Positions 33,273 to 45,234 are shown, counted from the first letter of the stretch. The stretch is 64,000 nucleotides of DNA from Elephas maximus indicus (GCF_024166365.1 NC_064837.1:78859553-78923552); one strand, 5' to 3'. Notes: generated by a model not told the origin, from the sequence alone. Translations and numbers: made by a program.

Positions 33273-33866
33273 TATCTTAGGCTGGGTTCTCTAGACAAGT
33301 AAAACCAGTAAAGCATATAAATATATATACAGAGAGAGAGATTGACATCAAGGAAATGGCTCACACACTTGTAGAGGTTGTAACATCCCAAGTCTGTGGG
33401 TCAGGAAAGAGACCTTTCCTGATTCACGTGGCTGCAGTGGCTAGTGAACCCAAAAATGGCAGGCCAGAGAGCAAGGCTGTTGCTCACAGGCTGTGAAGAT
33501 CAAAGAATGATCATGAAGAGTGTGCTTCTTAGCTCAGGTAGATACATGAGACTAAATGGGCAGCTCCTGTCCAGAGGCGAGAAGAGAAGGCAGAAAGGGA
33601 CAGGAGCTGGTTGAATGGACACAGGAAATCTGGGGTGGAAAGGAGGAGTGTATTGTCACATTATAGGGATAGCAACTAGGGTCACATAGCAATGTGTGTA
33701 TAAATTTTTGTATGAGAAACTAACATGAACTGTAAACTTTCACTTAAAGCACAATTAAAAAAAAAAAGAATCTCAAGATTGACAGGGAAGACCATAGGTA
33801 AGCTGCTAGCTCAAATCTGAAGAACTGTAGGTCAGATGAACAGGAGCCAACTGGGGGATCCAGAAG
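33273..33866 (-). mobile_element. ERV-L 3' LTR, truncated and interrupted by an L1 tail
   Basis: 33273-33510 and 33768-33866 match the 5' LTR at 38524-38860 in order (gggttctctagagaa-type words, tgattcacgtggctgcagtg, gtaagctgctagctcaaatc). The portion matching 38861-39054 is absent, so about 195 bp at the LTR start is missing where it meets the internal region. An L1 3' end sits between the two pieces. Confidence 0.75.
33511..33768 (+). mobile_element. Short 5'-truncated L1 3' end inside the ERV-L LTR
   Basis: Collinear with the L1 3' terminus at 62050-62300 (aaatgggcag, gagaaggcagaaaggga, gatagcaactagggtcacat, actttcacttaaagc). Ends in an A run at about 33756-33768. Confidence 0.85.
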
Positions 33867-34302
33867 GTGCTGTAGTTTTCCATTGACTTTAATCGCAAGG
33901 CATGGTAGTACTAAGAGACACCCTAAGGGATCTCCTGTATTCCAGACATACTCTTCTTTACCTCCATGATGTAATATCAATCCAATTTCCTCTTGGTAAT
34001 CAGAATCAATAACACCAGCCAGTATGGTAACTCCCTTCTTTGCCTATTGATCCAGAAGCATAAGAAGCCCGAAGTGGCCAGGTGCATTCTTAGCTTCCAG
34101 TTCATGGAATCAGTGATGTGTCTCCAGGTGGGAGCATTCCTCCCTTTGGAACTAAGACCTCTAGGCCTGCAGAGCATAAGGTCGCAGGGACAGGAAGCAA
34201 AAATCTTGTGAGTGGATCAATGTGGGTAATAATGAGTGATGGCACTCTTTTCCACCTCTTGATTCCTGGACCCATGAATCCTGGCTGTGGGAGATACAGC
34301 AC
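33750..34302 (-). pseudogene. ERV-L dUTPase-like remnant
   Basis: Two disjoint minus-strand frames carry dUTPase-like words: LEVLVPKGGMLPPGD (about 34230-34150) and GGKEEYVWNTGDPLG (about 33965-33910). dUTPase lying 3' of integrase is characteristic of ERV-L. The frame is broken between them and the right end runs into the truncated LTR. Confidence 0.7.
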
Positions 34303-34354
34303 GACATATCAGATGCTAGTTTACTGCATATGCAGCATCCTGGAGAACACTGCC

Positions 34355-35051
34355 TCAACTCAACAAGGTATTGCCACCTAGCTGGTGCCATAATTTTGTC
34401 TTTAGAAGGCCATTCCATTGTTCTATCAAGCCAGCTGTTTCAGAATGATGGGGAATATGGTAAGTCCAGTGAATCCCATGAGCATGGGCCCGCTGCTGCA
34501 CTTCATTTGCTGTGAAGTGAGTCCCTTGATCTGAGGCAACGCTGTGTGGGATACCATGATGGTGGATAAGGCATTCCGTAAGTCCATGGATGGTATTTTT
34601 GGTAGAAGCATTGCATGCAGGGAAGGCAAATCTATATCCAGAGTAAGTGTCTATTCCACTAAGAACAAAACGCTGTCCTTGCCATGATGGAAGTTGTCCA
34701 ATGTAATCAGCTTGCCACCAGGTTGCTGGCTGATTGATTGCCTTGAGGGATGGTGCCATATCAGGGACTCACCGTCAGTCTCTGCTGCTGGCAGATTGGG
34801 CACTTAGCAGTGGTTGTAGCCAAGTCAGCCTTGGTGAGTGGACATCCATGTTGCTGGGCCCATCCATAATCCCCATCACTGCCACCATGGCCACTTTGTT
34901 CATGAGCCCATTGAACAATGACAGGAGTAGCTGAGGAAAGAGGATGAGTAGTTTCCACAGAACATGTCATTTTATCCACTTGATTGTTAAAATTCTTCTC
35001 TGCTGAGGTCACCATTTGGTAAATATCCACATGAGACTCAAATATATTCAC
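34355..35051 (-). pseudogene. ERV-L integrase remnant
   Basis: The N-terminal zinc-binding part lies at 35051-34761 (HEQSGHGG ... CPICQQ, an HxxxH/CxxC pattern, with the first His position as seen here). The core follows in another frame at 34759-34355. All three catalytic acidic residues are visible: D in WWQADYIG, D in SDQGTHFT and E in SETAGLIEQWN. A stop separates the halves, so it is not functional. Confidence 0.82.
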
Positions 35052-36540
35052 TTCTTTGGCCCATTCAGAGAGGTCTACCCATGAACCTCTTCCCCATAAA
35101 TCCTTGTCTCCAACTTTCCAATTATGTTCCTTTCAAGTTCCTGACCACCCAGCCAAACCATTGGCCACAGCCCATGAATCAGTATATAATCATGCATCTG
35201 GCCATACTCATTACAAGCAGAAGCAGTTTCTCAAAAGGAGAGTAGTTACTGCAGAGAATGGCAGGGCTTTGCTCCAAAATCCTAAGGGTCTGCACTGTGA
35301 TTCACCAGTAGGGGCCTGCCAAAAACCCTGAACAGCTTCTGTATCTGCCACGGACACTTCAAGTACCACTGAATTAGCTGGACCATATGGCCCAAGTGGC
35401 AGAGCAGCTTGCATAGCAGTCTGAGCCTGTTGCAGAGCCTTCTCTTGTTCTGGGCCCCACTCAAAGCTAGCAGATTTTCAAGTCATTTGACAAACAGGTT
35501 GGAGTAGCACACCCAAATGAGGAATATGCTGCCTCCAAAATCCAGAGACCCACTAGGCATCATGCCTCCTTTTTAGCTATGGGAGGAGCCAGATGCAACA
35601 ACTTTTCCTTGATAGAAAAAAAAAATTTTTTTTTTTCACTAGATTTTTTTGGAAGGAATATATCTACATGCCCCACACTTCTGGACCCTTAGAAATTTCA
35701 CTGAGGTGGAAGGTGCCTGAATTTTTGTGGGATTAATTTCCAACCACCTAGCACGCAAATGCTTTACCAATAAGTCCAGAGTCATTGACTTCTTTCTTAT
35801 GAGGTCCAATCAGAATAATGTCATCAATGTAATGGACCAGTGTGACGTCTCGTGGAAGCAAAAGGTGATCAAGGTTCCTGTGGACTAAATTATGACATAG
35901 GGCTGGAGAGCTGATACAGCCCTGAGGTAGGCAACTTAAGGTGTATTGCTGCCCTTGTCAGCTAAAGACAAAATGCTCCTGATGGTCCTTCAAAACAGGT
36001 ATGGAGAAAATGGCATTAGCCAGATCAAGAGCTGCATACCAGATACCAGGAGATGGATTAATTTGCTCAAGCAATGACACTACATCTGGAACAGCAGCTG
36101 CAATTGGAGTCACCACCTGGTTAAGTTTTCAATAAACCACTGTTGTTCTACAAGATCCATCTTTTTTATGCACAGGACAAATAGGCGAGTTAAATGGAGA
36201 TTTGGTAATCACCACCCTTGCATCCTTCAAGTCCTTGGTGGTGGCAGTAATCTCCGTAATCTCTCCAGGAATGTGATATTTATTGCCTTTGGTTTACTAT
36301 TTTCCTAGGTAGGGGCAGTTCTAATCACTCCCACTTGGCTTTTCCTACCGTAATAGCCCTTACTCCACTTGTCAGAGATTCAATGTAGAGGTTCTGCCAG
36401 TTGCTGAGTATATCTATCCCAATTATCAAATCATATTGGAATTATAATTCCACTATTGCATTCTGGACCTGGGGAAATCACTACAGGATGGATTCAGGGG
36501 CCCAGTGGACCTACTGTGAGACAGACATGAGCTAAGATCC
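35052..36540 (-). pseudogene. ERV-L reverse transcriptase / RNase H remnant
   Basis: The RT active-site box reads HYIDDI on the minus strand (codons for YIDD at 35831-35820). RNase H-like pieces occur in two overlapping frames at 35464-35211. Multiple stops and shifts; no frame longer than about 70 codons. Confidence 0.72.
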
Positions 36541-36570
36541 ATTAATAACCTGACATCCATATGCCCCCAC

Positions 36571-36777
36571 TCAGACTGGTGGGCCACAGTGATGTTTTGG
36601 GTCTTCTGGAATTAGTGTCAGTTCAGAGCCAGTTTCCAGTAATCCCCGAAAATTCCGATTATTTCCTTTTTCACAATGAACAGTCACTCTAGTAAAAGGC
36701 CATAGATCCCTTTGGGGAAGGCTGGGAGAAAGATTAAAGGCATAAGTTTTGGGCAGTGCATTGGAGTCCTTCCTCAA
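36571..36777 (-). pseudogene. ERV-L protease remnant
   Basis: The minus-strand frame carries LLETGSELTLIP, an aspartic protease motif in which the usual D-T-G reads E-T-G, so the catalytic aspartate is changed. Lies between gag and RT as expected. Confidence 0.7.
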
Positions 36778-38523
36778 GGGGACCCCGCCTCCCCTTCAAT
36801 CAAGGGGTTGTGGGTCTGTAAACTCACTCAAGTCTGAGAATTGTTTGACGGGCTGTGACTCTTTATTCTGGTGATATGAGTTAGACTGCTATTCCCTTGA
36901 CCTGGAATTCATCCACTTGTACAGATCAAGTAAATATTCAGTACATTTCCTATCTATTTTAATCTTAGAGACACCATGACTAAGTAGTCGACACCGTAAG
37001 TCCAAATGAGTCTGACTGTTTTGATTATTGCTTTGACTCTGCTGTCCATTATGGTCACCACACCCGCCTTGTCTTTGTCAATTGAGTGCCACCACTTGGC
37101 CTGCACCACCATGGGCTCCAATCAGTTGCATTGCAGCTAGGTATCTTAATTTAGTTAGGGCAGCTCTAACAGTCAAATCTGACTTACATAAAATAGCAAT
37201 CAAGCAGTCTTCAAGGATGCTGGGGCTCCTTTCACAAATTTGTTGTTCACCATTACAGTAAAAGGTATGCCCTCTGGGCACTCCATGTGTGGGTCTGTGG
37301 GTCCAACCTGATAAATTCACTCTAGCATGCCAATTTCCCTAAGCCTTTGGATACCTTCTTCTACACTATACCAAGGCAGGTCTGGTACTTCAACTTGATT
37401 GAGTGTAGGCTACTGTGTAATCCATGCTTCAGCGGCCCAACCAAATAAACTATTAGATCCTTTCCTAACTTCTTGAGCTGAAACACTGAATGAAGAATCG
37501 GTGCTTAGTAAGCCCATATTGATAAACTCAGACTGATCCATCTTTATGTCCCTTGCAACCATTATCCCAAAACCTTAATAGCCATTCCCACACATATTCC
37601 CCAGGTTTCTGTTTGTACATATTAGAAAAGTCAAGCAGTTCTTTCAGAGTGTAGCATACCTCCTTCTGAGTTATACTTCATACTTCATCCTTTGGCGCAC
37701 ACTGGGACTTAAGTCTAGTTATAGGTCTAAAAGCCAAATTCTGTGGGGAAATGTTTTAAGAACATTCAGGATTGTCTTGTAAAGCATCTGCCTCAGGCAA
37801 TGTCCCAGGCAACGACTCAGACAAAGGTGTTTTAGATGCAGCTGGATTAATCTCATTAGACGGGAGTGGAGGGGCTAATGGTTCTGTTGGCAGGAGTGAT
37901 TCAATGGAATTTAGGGGCTCAGTGTCTCCAGCTTCCTGATTATCTGACCATATGTCCCAATCCTAGGTTTCAGCATCCCATTTCTTCCCAATCAATGCCC
38001 TCACTTTAACTTCGGATACCTCTCGAGTTTAGCAGTTGAGTTAGTGTTGCCATTCAGCCACTCTCATGATAAGACTCTGGGTTTGTTTTTTGGCAATATC
38101 AGCTTTGTTACTACAAGAAATGAGGCTTTCTTTTAAGGCACAAGTGAAAACTTTGAGATCGTGAATGTGGTGCTTGAGCTTTGACTCTGAATCCCTGAGC
38201 TTGTCTCTTTCTTTCACCAGTTTGTCTAGTGAAAGTAGGACCAAACAACCAGCTTCCCTATACTTCTCATTATGACAAAATTGTAGAAAGGCATCCTGCA
38301 TACAGTTACCCAAAGCCTTGTCTTTCACCAGTACCTGATCTATTGGTGGTGATATTTTGCATATTTGAATTGCCACCTCACACCATGGATTAGCAGTGCT
38401 CTCCTTACTACTGGAAACAGAGTCATCAACATCTTTAAGACAAACAAGACTTGAGAACGCTGATTTTCATTAGAAAATGCATCCTTACAATTTTGTTTCT
38501 CTAGAACCATTCTCTGTACCAAA
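36778..38523 (-). pseudogene. ERV-L gag-like region and leader
   Basis: Degenerate frames. The longest, at 38376-38041, is charged and likely coiled coil (DKLVKERDKLRDSESKLKHH). Another at 37320-37078 has WTHRPTHGVPRGHTFYCNG. The leader next to the 5' LTR reads ATTTGGTACAGAGAATGG, resembling the primer-site region of the other ERVL copy at 55222. Confidence 0.6.
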
Positions 38524-39054
38524 TGCCTTAGGTTGGGTTCTCTAGAGAAGCAAAACCAGTAAAGCGTATAAATATATATATATGGAGAGAGAGGTTTATA
38601 TCCAGAAATGCCTCATGTGGTTGTAGAGGCTACAACGTTCCAAGTCCGTGGATCAGGAAAGAGGCTTCTCCTGATTCACGTAGCTGCAGGGGCTGGTGAA
38701 CCCAAGATCAGCAGGCTAGAGACCATGGCTGTTGCTCACAGGCTGGGATGATTGACGAATCCCAAGACTGGCAGGCAAGACCGCAGGTAAGCTGCTAGCT
38801 AAAGTCCCAAGAACTGGAGGTCAGACAAACAGGAGCCAGCTGCAGTTTCCAGAATGAGCAAAAGCCCCCCAAGACCTGCCTGAATGTCTGCCCAAGGAAA
38901 CTCCCCTTCAACTGATTGGGTACTCACAGTGGATCCCATCATCCAGGTGATCACATATCAAATCTCAATAGGGAAGTGATCACAACATTACGCTACTGCC
39001 AAAACAGTGAGAATCATGGCCCAGCCAACCTGACACACAATCTTAACCATCACA
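38524..39054 (-). mobile_element. ERV-L 5' LTR (MLT2-like)
   Basis: On the minus strand it opens TGTGATGGTTAAGATTGTG and ends near TTCTCTAGAGAACCCAACC and ctaaggca. Complete at 531 bp, unlike the damaged 3' LTR. Confidence 0.8.
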
Positions 39055-39064
39055 CCAGTTTTCA

Positions 39065-41410
39065 TTAGGCCTCATGTATACAGAACTGGGTGCTAGCTAG
39101 AGAAATCAGCAACCCAGAAACACAGTAGGATCACATAAAAATAAGCTCAAACAAAAGCTTGCTCTTTAGCCAATGGACCAGGAAAGGGGAAACCTACCAG
39201 GAAAGGGGAAACCTAGCAAAACAGAAAACTTTAGACAACACCTGCCCTACTTCAGCAAAACACTGTGGGAAAAAACCTAGCCTCCACTTCCACTCCCATC
39301 AGCAAAGGCTGAGTGGGGAGCCTAGACTTTCACCCCTGCATGGTGAAGCACTTCTCCCTTCCTCACATCGGGGTGATATCAGTGAAGACCAAGTGGGGAT
39401 CCAGGACTTCCATCCCTTCCAAGTGGTAACAGGTGTCAGTAAAGGCCACTCAGGGACCCTGGATCTCTGCTCTTACACAGCAGTAACAAGGTCACTCCCT
39501 AGAGAGTCAGTGGAGATCACATGGGAACCTTGCAATCTCATCTCCACCCAACAGTAACAAGGTATTCCTCTCCCTGGCTTGTCAAAGGAGGCTGAATGGG
39601 GTGCCCAGATTTATACCCCCACCTGGCAGTGTGGAGTCGTTACTTTCTTTCCCTGCTGGCACAGTGTCAGAATGGGCCTGCTAAAACTCAAGATTTAAAT
39701 AAGATCTACTAACATAATACTCTCTAATGTTACAGAAAAAAAAAATGTTTTTTAATAACATAATACTCAATAATGTTACAGGATACAATAAAAAATCACT
39801 CATCATACCAAGAACTAGAAAAAATCTCAACTTGAATGAGAAAATAATCAAATGCCAGCACGAAGACAACACCAAAACCAAAACCAAATCCATTACTGTC
39901 AAGTCATTTCTGACTCATAGAGACCCTATAGGACAGAGGAGAAATGCCCTATAGCGTTTTCAAGGAGTGCCTGGTGGATTTGAACTGCCAGCCTTTTGGT
40001 TAGCAGCCATAGCTCTTAACCACTACACCACCAAGGTTTCCAAAATGACACAGAGGTTGGAATTATGACTTTAAAGCAGTCATCATAACAATGCTTCAAT
40101 GAATAAATATAAATGTAGTTGAAACAAAAATATAGCAAGTCTCAGCAAAGAAATAGAAGATATGAAGAAGGATTGAATAGAAATCTTAAAAATAAAAAAT
40201 GCAATAATCCAAATTTAAAAAATTCAATGCCTTAACTCATCTGCATAATTGAGAAGACAGAGGAAAGAATTATTGAACTTGAAGATAGAACAATATAAAT
40301 TATCCAATCTGAACAGCAGAGAAGAAACACTGAAAAAAAAAAATTAGCAGAACCTCAGGGACATGTGGGAGTATAACAAAAGATATAACATTTGGGTTTT
40401 GGGAGCCACAGACAGAGAGAAAGCAGATGGGGCTGAAAAATATTCCCAGAAATAATGGCTTAAATTTTTCCAAGTTTCGTAAAAGACATAAACTTACAGG
40501 TTCAAGAAGCTGCTCAAACCCTAAAGAGGATAAACCCAAAGACATCTATGCCAAAACATATCATAGTCAACCTTCAGATAACTAAAAATGAAAAAAATCT
40601 TGAAAGCAGCCAGAGAGAAATGACACATTGCCTATAGGGGAAAACCAATAAAATGACAGCAGATTTTTCATCAAAAGCCATGCAGACCAGAAAGAAGTGG
40701 CAAATATTTTTCAAGTGATGAAATAAAAGAACTGTCTGCCAGAATTCTATATCCAGCAAAAATATTCTTCAGAAATGAAGGGAAATCAAGACATTCTCAC
40801 TTGAAGGAAAACGAAGAAGTCGTCACCAAAAGACCTACACCAAAAGAATGGCTAAAGTAGGTTATCTAATACAAAAGAAATGATAAGAGAAGGAATCTTG
40901 GAATATCAGGAAGGAAGAAAGAACAATGGAATGAGGAAAAATATGAATAAATAAACTTTTATTCTCCCCCTGTGTTTTCTAAATTGTGTTTGAAGTGTGA
41001 AGCAAAAAGGAAACATTGTCTGATGTGGTTCTCAGCACATATAGAAGAAATATTAAGACAATTACATTAATAATGAGGGAGGATAAATGGACTTAAAGAG
41101 AGGTCAGGTCTACAATTCACCAGAACTGGTAAAATGTTGGCACCACTTGACTGATAGTTATATACGTGAAGTGTAATGCCTAGAGCAACTACTAACAAAA
41201 TATAAAAAAGAGATGCACTCAAAGACATCACAGATAAATCGAAATGAAGTTCTAGAAAGTGTTCAAGTAACCCACAGGAAGGTATGAAGAAGAAAACAAA
41301 AAATAATATAGCCAACTTAGGTCCTAATGTATCAATAATTACATTAAGTGTAAACGGTTTTGCATAAGGGAGATCTTTATGGTGAGTAAACATTCCTGCA
41401 TCTTTTTTGC
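39065..41410 (+). mobile_element. Old L1 (5' region to ORF1/ORF2 junction), split by an AfroSINE
   Basis: 39100-39690 reads like an old L1 5' UTR, with repeated 'tcagtgaagaccaagtgggg' and 'tcagtaaaggccactcaggg' type words. 40100-41390 resembles the inter-ORF/ORF2-start region of old L1s (gaaagcagccagagagaaat, attctatatccagcaaaaat, aattacattaagtgtaaac). No intact frame. Confidence 0.65.
39871..40041 (-). mobile_element. AfroSINE
   Basis: Minus strand: tail ccattactgtcaagtcattt, body gatttgaactgccagccttt, head side accactacaccaccaaggt. Confidence 0.92.
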
Positions 41411-41472
41411 AGATCTGTACCTTTAAAATTCTGTATTTTTATCACATATGTGATAAAATGACATAGAACTAC

Positions 41473-41965
41473 AGTCAGCCCTCTGTACCCGCAGTTCTGC
41501 ATCCACAGATTCAACCAACCTTGGATCAAAAATATTCAGAAAAAAAAAAAAGTTCCAAAAAGCAAAACTTGAATTTGCCACATGCCGAGCACTATGCTGA
41601 ATCCACCCGAATGAAGTGATGTGTAGGCACACTCCCTGCTGTAGCCTCCTGCAATTTTGCACATCCTCAGTCTCTCCAAAAAATTTTTTTTTTCAGTCTC
41701 TCCAGCACTCGTTTGAGGATTGTTGGCCTTGTGTCCTGTCATTATTCCCTAAACAATACAATACTGTATAACAACCATTTATATAGCATTTACATTGTAT
41801 TAGGTATTATAAGTAATCTAGGGATGATTTAAAGTATACAGGAGGATGTGTAGGTTATACGCAAATACTATGCCATTTTATATAAGAGACTTGAGCATCC
41901 ACAGATTTGGGTATCTGCAAGGGGTTCTGGAGCCAATTCCCCACAGATACTAAGGCACAACTTGT
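41473..41965. mobile_element. Tigger/pogo-like non-autonomous DNA transposon
   Basis: Starts cagtcagccctctgtacccg after TA, and ends in ggcacaacttg followed by TA, giving partly matching inverted termini. The interior has the familiar words gattcaaccaaccttggatc, aaaaagcaaaacttgaattt and agtaatctagggatgattta. Recognised from memory as a mammalian Tigger-type MITE; exact subfamily not assigned. Confidence 0.65.
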
Positions 41966-41979
41966 ATACACACACATTT

Positions 41980-44320
41980 CCATCAACCCAGGAAGAAACC
42001 TCATGCCCATATGAAGTCATTCCCTGTTCCCACCTCAAGCCCCAAGTAACCACTGATCTACTTTCTGTCTCTGTAGATTTGCCTATCCTGGACATCTCAT
42101 ACAATAGGAATTGCATAACATGAAGTCTTTTTATTTCTGGCTTCTTTTACTTAGCATAATGTTTGGAAGCTCAATCGTGCTTTAGCATATATCACTATAT
42201 GGTTCCTTCATATTGCTGAATAGTATTCCATTGTACGGACATACCACTTTTTTTTTTAGTCCATTCATCAACTGATGGATATTAGGATTGTTTCCACTTT
42301 GGGGGTATTATAAATAATGCTGCTAAGAACATTCATGTGTAAGTCTTTGTGAGGACATATTTTTCCCCCTTGCATAGTTAACTGGGTGTAGAACTACTGA
42401 GTCTTATGGTAAAATTATGTTTATGTTTAACTTTTTAAGAAACTGCTGAACTGTTCTCCAAAGTAGCTACACCATTTTGCACTCCCTCCAGCAATGGATG
42501 AGAATTTTAGTTTCCCCACATGCTCTCCAACACTTGCTGTTATACATCTGTGGGTGTGTAGTTGTAGCTCATTCTGGTTTTAATTTGCATTTCCCTAATG
42601 ACTAATGATGGCTGACATCTTTTCACATACTTATTCATATATCTTCTTTGGTGAAATGTCTACTCAAATCTTTTTTCCCGTTTTTAAAATCAAGTTGTCT
42701 TATTATTGAGTTTACAAATTCTTTATATATTCCCTTATCAGTGATTTGTAAATATTTTCTCTCCATTTATGACTCTTCACGTCACTTTCTTACTAGTTTC
42801 TATTGACTTTACTTATTCAATCTGTACATTTAACAAATAATCTGGACTATGAAGAAGAACATGACTTAAAATTGGAGGAAGACTCATTAAAAGCCTGCAA
42901 TGTGCAGATGACACAGCCTTGCTTGCCGAATGCAAAGATGAGTCAAAGTACTTACTGATGAAGGTCAAAGACTACAGTCTTCAATATGGATTACACCTAA
43001 ACATAAAGAAAACAAAAATTCTCACAACTGGACCAATAAACATCATGATAAATGGAGAATAAATTGAAGTTGTCAAGGATTTCATTCTACTTGAGCCAGC
43101 AATCAATGCCCATGGAAGCAGCAGTCAAGAAATCAAGCAATGTATTACATTGGGAAAATCTTCTGCAAAAGACCTCTTTAAGATATTAAAAAATCAAAGA
43201 TTTCACTTTGATGACTAAGGTGCACCTAACTCAAGCTATAGTCTTTTCAATTGCTCATGTGTATGCGAAATCTGGGTAATCAAAAAGGAAGATCGAGAAT
43301 TGATGTATTTGAATTGTGGTTTTGGTGAAGAATATTGAATATACTGTGTACTGCCAGAAGAACAAACAAATCCATCTTGAAGGAAGTATAGCCAAGATGC
43401 TCCTTAGAAGTGAGGATGTCTTACTTTGAACACGTTATCAGGAAAGATCGATCACTAGAAAAAGACATCATGCTTAGTAAAATAGAGGGTCAGTGAGAAT
43501 GAGGGAAACTCTCCATGAGATGGATTGACATAGTGGTTACAGCGATGGGATCAAGCTTACCAAAGATTGTGAGGATGGCACAGGACCCGGCAAAGTTTGG
43601 TTCTGTTGTACACAAGGTTTCCGTACGTCGGTGCTGACTCTCAGGCAACTAGCAAGATTGAAGTCCAAAGGCTTTTAATTCTAGCAGTGTCCGATTTATC
43701 AGTTTCTTTCTTTTATTGCTTATGTTTTTAGGGTCATAGCTAAGAAATTTTTGCCTAAGCCAGGGTCATGATGATTTACTGTTGTTTTCTTCTAAGAATT
43801 TGATGTATTTTCAGTTGATTTTTGTGTGTAGTGTGAGGTAAGAATCTAAATTCATTTGTTAGCAAATGGATATGTAATTGTCCCAGCACTATTTGTTGAA
43901 AAGATTATCTTTTCCTTTTTGAATTGCCTTGTCATCTTTGTCAAAAATCAATTGACCATAAAAGTAAGGGTTTATTTATGGACTGTCAATTCTGTTCCCT
44001 TGATCTATATGTCTATTCATATGCCAGTACCACATTGTCTTTATTGTAGTTTTGTAGCAAATTTTAAAATCGGGATGTAAGTCCTCCAACTTTTTCTTCT
44101 TTTTCAAGATAGTTCTGGCTATTCTGGGTCCTGTGCATTTCCATATGAATTTTAAGACCAGCTTGCAAATTTCTACCAAAAAAAAAAAAAAAAAAATGCC
44201 AGGAATTTCATTGAATCTACAGATTAATTTCAGGAGTATTGCCACCTTGACAATATTGAATCTTCTAATCTATGAATATGACTGTCATTCTCCAAAGAGA
44301 AATTTGACAGAAAATATTAA
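41980..44320 (-). mobile_element. Old L1, minus strand, interrupted by an RTE copy
   Basis: The plus strand reads as reverse-complemented L1: near 42190-42300 (tgaatagtattccattgtac, ttcatcaactgatggatatt), 42500-42730, and again after the insertion at 43676-44310 (tgaggtaagaatctaaattc, ccttgatctatatgtctatt). Both parts are collinear. Confidence 0.75.
42840..43672 (+). mobile_element. RTE/BovB-like LINE 3' fragment
   Basis: Plus-strand copy of the same region as 1-800: gcagatgacacagccttgct (the ADD box region), tggattacacctaaacataa, aagacatcatgcttagtaaa, ttctgttgtacacaagg. Full of stops. It lies within the minus-strand L1 at 41980-44320. Confidence 0.85.
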
Positions 44321-44878
44321 TAAACTCAAAAATGTACATTTCTTTTGACCCAAGTATACTTCTGGGCATTTACCCTAAAATAAAAATCGTGCGCTCAAAG
44401 ATGTATGTAAAGAAGGAAGTAGGGCTGAGCAGAAATCTTAGGTAATGTTCACATTTAACCAGGAGAAAGAGGAGGAGACATGAAAAACAAAGTTGGAGAG
44501 GCAGAGAAGGCCAGAGGAATAAAGTGCCAAGGAGCCATATGAGGGATATTTTAGGAAAGAGGAAACAGTTAAAAATAGAACACTACAGGAATATTCAGGG
44601 AAGAAACTGTGGTCGTGATCACTGATAACCTTCTTAAGCAGAGCAGTGGGAGGGTGCCCGGACTATAGGCATGTGGAGGTCTGCATGAGTGATGAGGAAG
44701 TGGGCTCAGTTGTAGTCTACTCTTTCAAGAAGCTGACTACAAAGGAAGCAAATAAGTAAGGCAATCCACAGAGTGGACAATAGAGTCAAATCATAGCAAT
44801 CTGAGAGTGTTACTAGGCGAAGGAAAGAAACCAGTTGAAAGAAAGTAACTGAAGATGCAAGCTAAAGAAAAGGTAATT
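44321..44878. other. Unassigned, possibly old L1/other repeat relic
   Basis: 44321-44400 resembles an L1 tail (gacccaagtatacttctggg). 44400-44866 is purine rich and resembles the unnamed repeat at 29025-31360, weakly. Confidence 0.3.
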
Positions 44879-45222
44879 GTTGTTGCTGATAGTTGCCATT
44901 GAGTTGTCCCCCAAATTATGATGACCCCGTGCACAACTGAACAAAATGCTGCCCGGTCCTGCACCATTCCCATGATTGGTTGCAGACCATTGTGTTCCAT
45001 GGGGTTTTCACTGGCTGATTTTCTGAAGTAGAGTGCCTGGTCTTTCTTCCTTGTCTGTCTTAGTCTGGAAGATCTGCTTGAACCTGTTCAGCATCATAGC
45101 AACACACAAACCTCCGCTGACAGATGGGTGGTGGCTGCCCTTTAGGTGCACTGGCCAGGAACTGGACCCAGGTCTCACACATGGAGGGCAAAAATCCTAC
45201 CACTAAACCACTGCTGCCCCAC
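44879..45222 (-). mobile_element. Composite SINE: tRNA-Gly head + RTE 5' segment + RTE 3' tail
   Basis: On the minus strand: a 71-nt tRNA-Gly-like head (45217-45147), then a segment matching the RTE 5' region (about 45140-44985; cf. 56560-56785), then the RTE 3' terminal segment (about 44980-44890; cf. 1-60) ending in a caacaac tail. It is flanked by 12-nt direct repeats, gaaaaggtaatt (44867-44878) and gaaaaggtagtt (45223-45234), so all three parts inserted as one retroposed unit. I do not know a name for this family. Confidence 0.8.
45147..45217 (-). tRNA. tRNA-Gly(GCC)-derived SINE head (pseudo-tRNA)
   Basis: 71 nt, the length of tRNA-Gly. On the minus strand A-box tggtttagtggtagg, anticodon-arm region tttttgccctcc, B-box gggtccagttcc and 3' end ggccagtgca line up with tRNA-Gly. 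Three of seven acceptor-stem pairs fail by eye, so it is a SINE promoter head and not a working tRNA gene. Confidence 0.65.
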
Positions 45223-45234
45223 GAAAAGGTAGTT

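Larger units (their letters stand above)
33273..39054 (-). mobile_element. Decayed ERV-L provirus (class III endogenous retrovirus)
   Basis: Minus-strand provirus with a 5' LTR (38524-39054), internal region (38523-33867) and 3' LTR (33866-33273). Near-identical 5-bp flanks, ccagg at 33268-33272 and ccagt at 39055-39059, support one insertion. Internal order: gag-like, protease, reverse transcriptase, RNase H, integrase, then a dUTPase-like segment after integrase, which is the ERV-L hallmark. No env is seen, as expected for ERV-L. All frames carry stops and shifts, so it cannot encode working proteins. Old, judging by LTR divergence. Confidence 0.85.

Noticed and set aside
45147-45217. Working tRNA-Gly gene
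   Set aside because: Acceptor stem pairing fails at several positions and it forms the head of a TSD-bounded SINE. Kept only as a tRNA-derived head.
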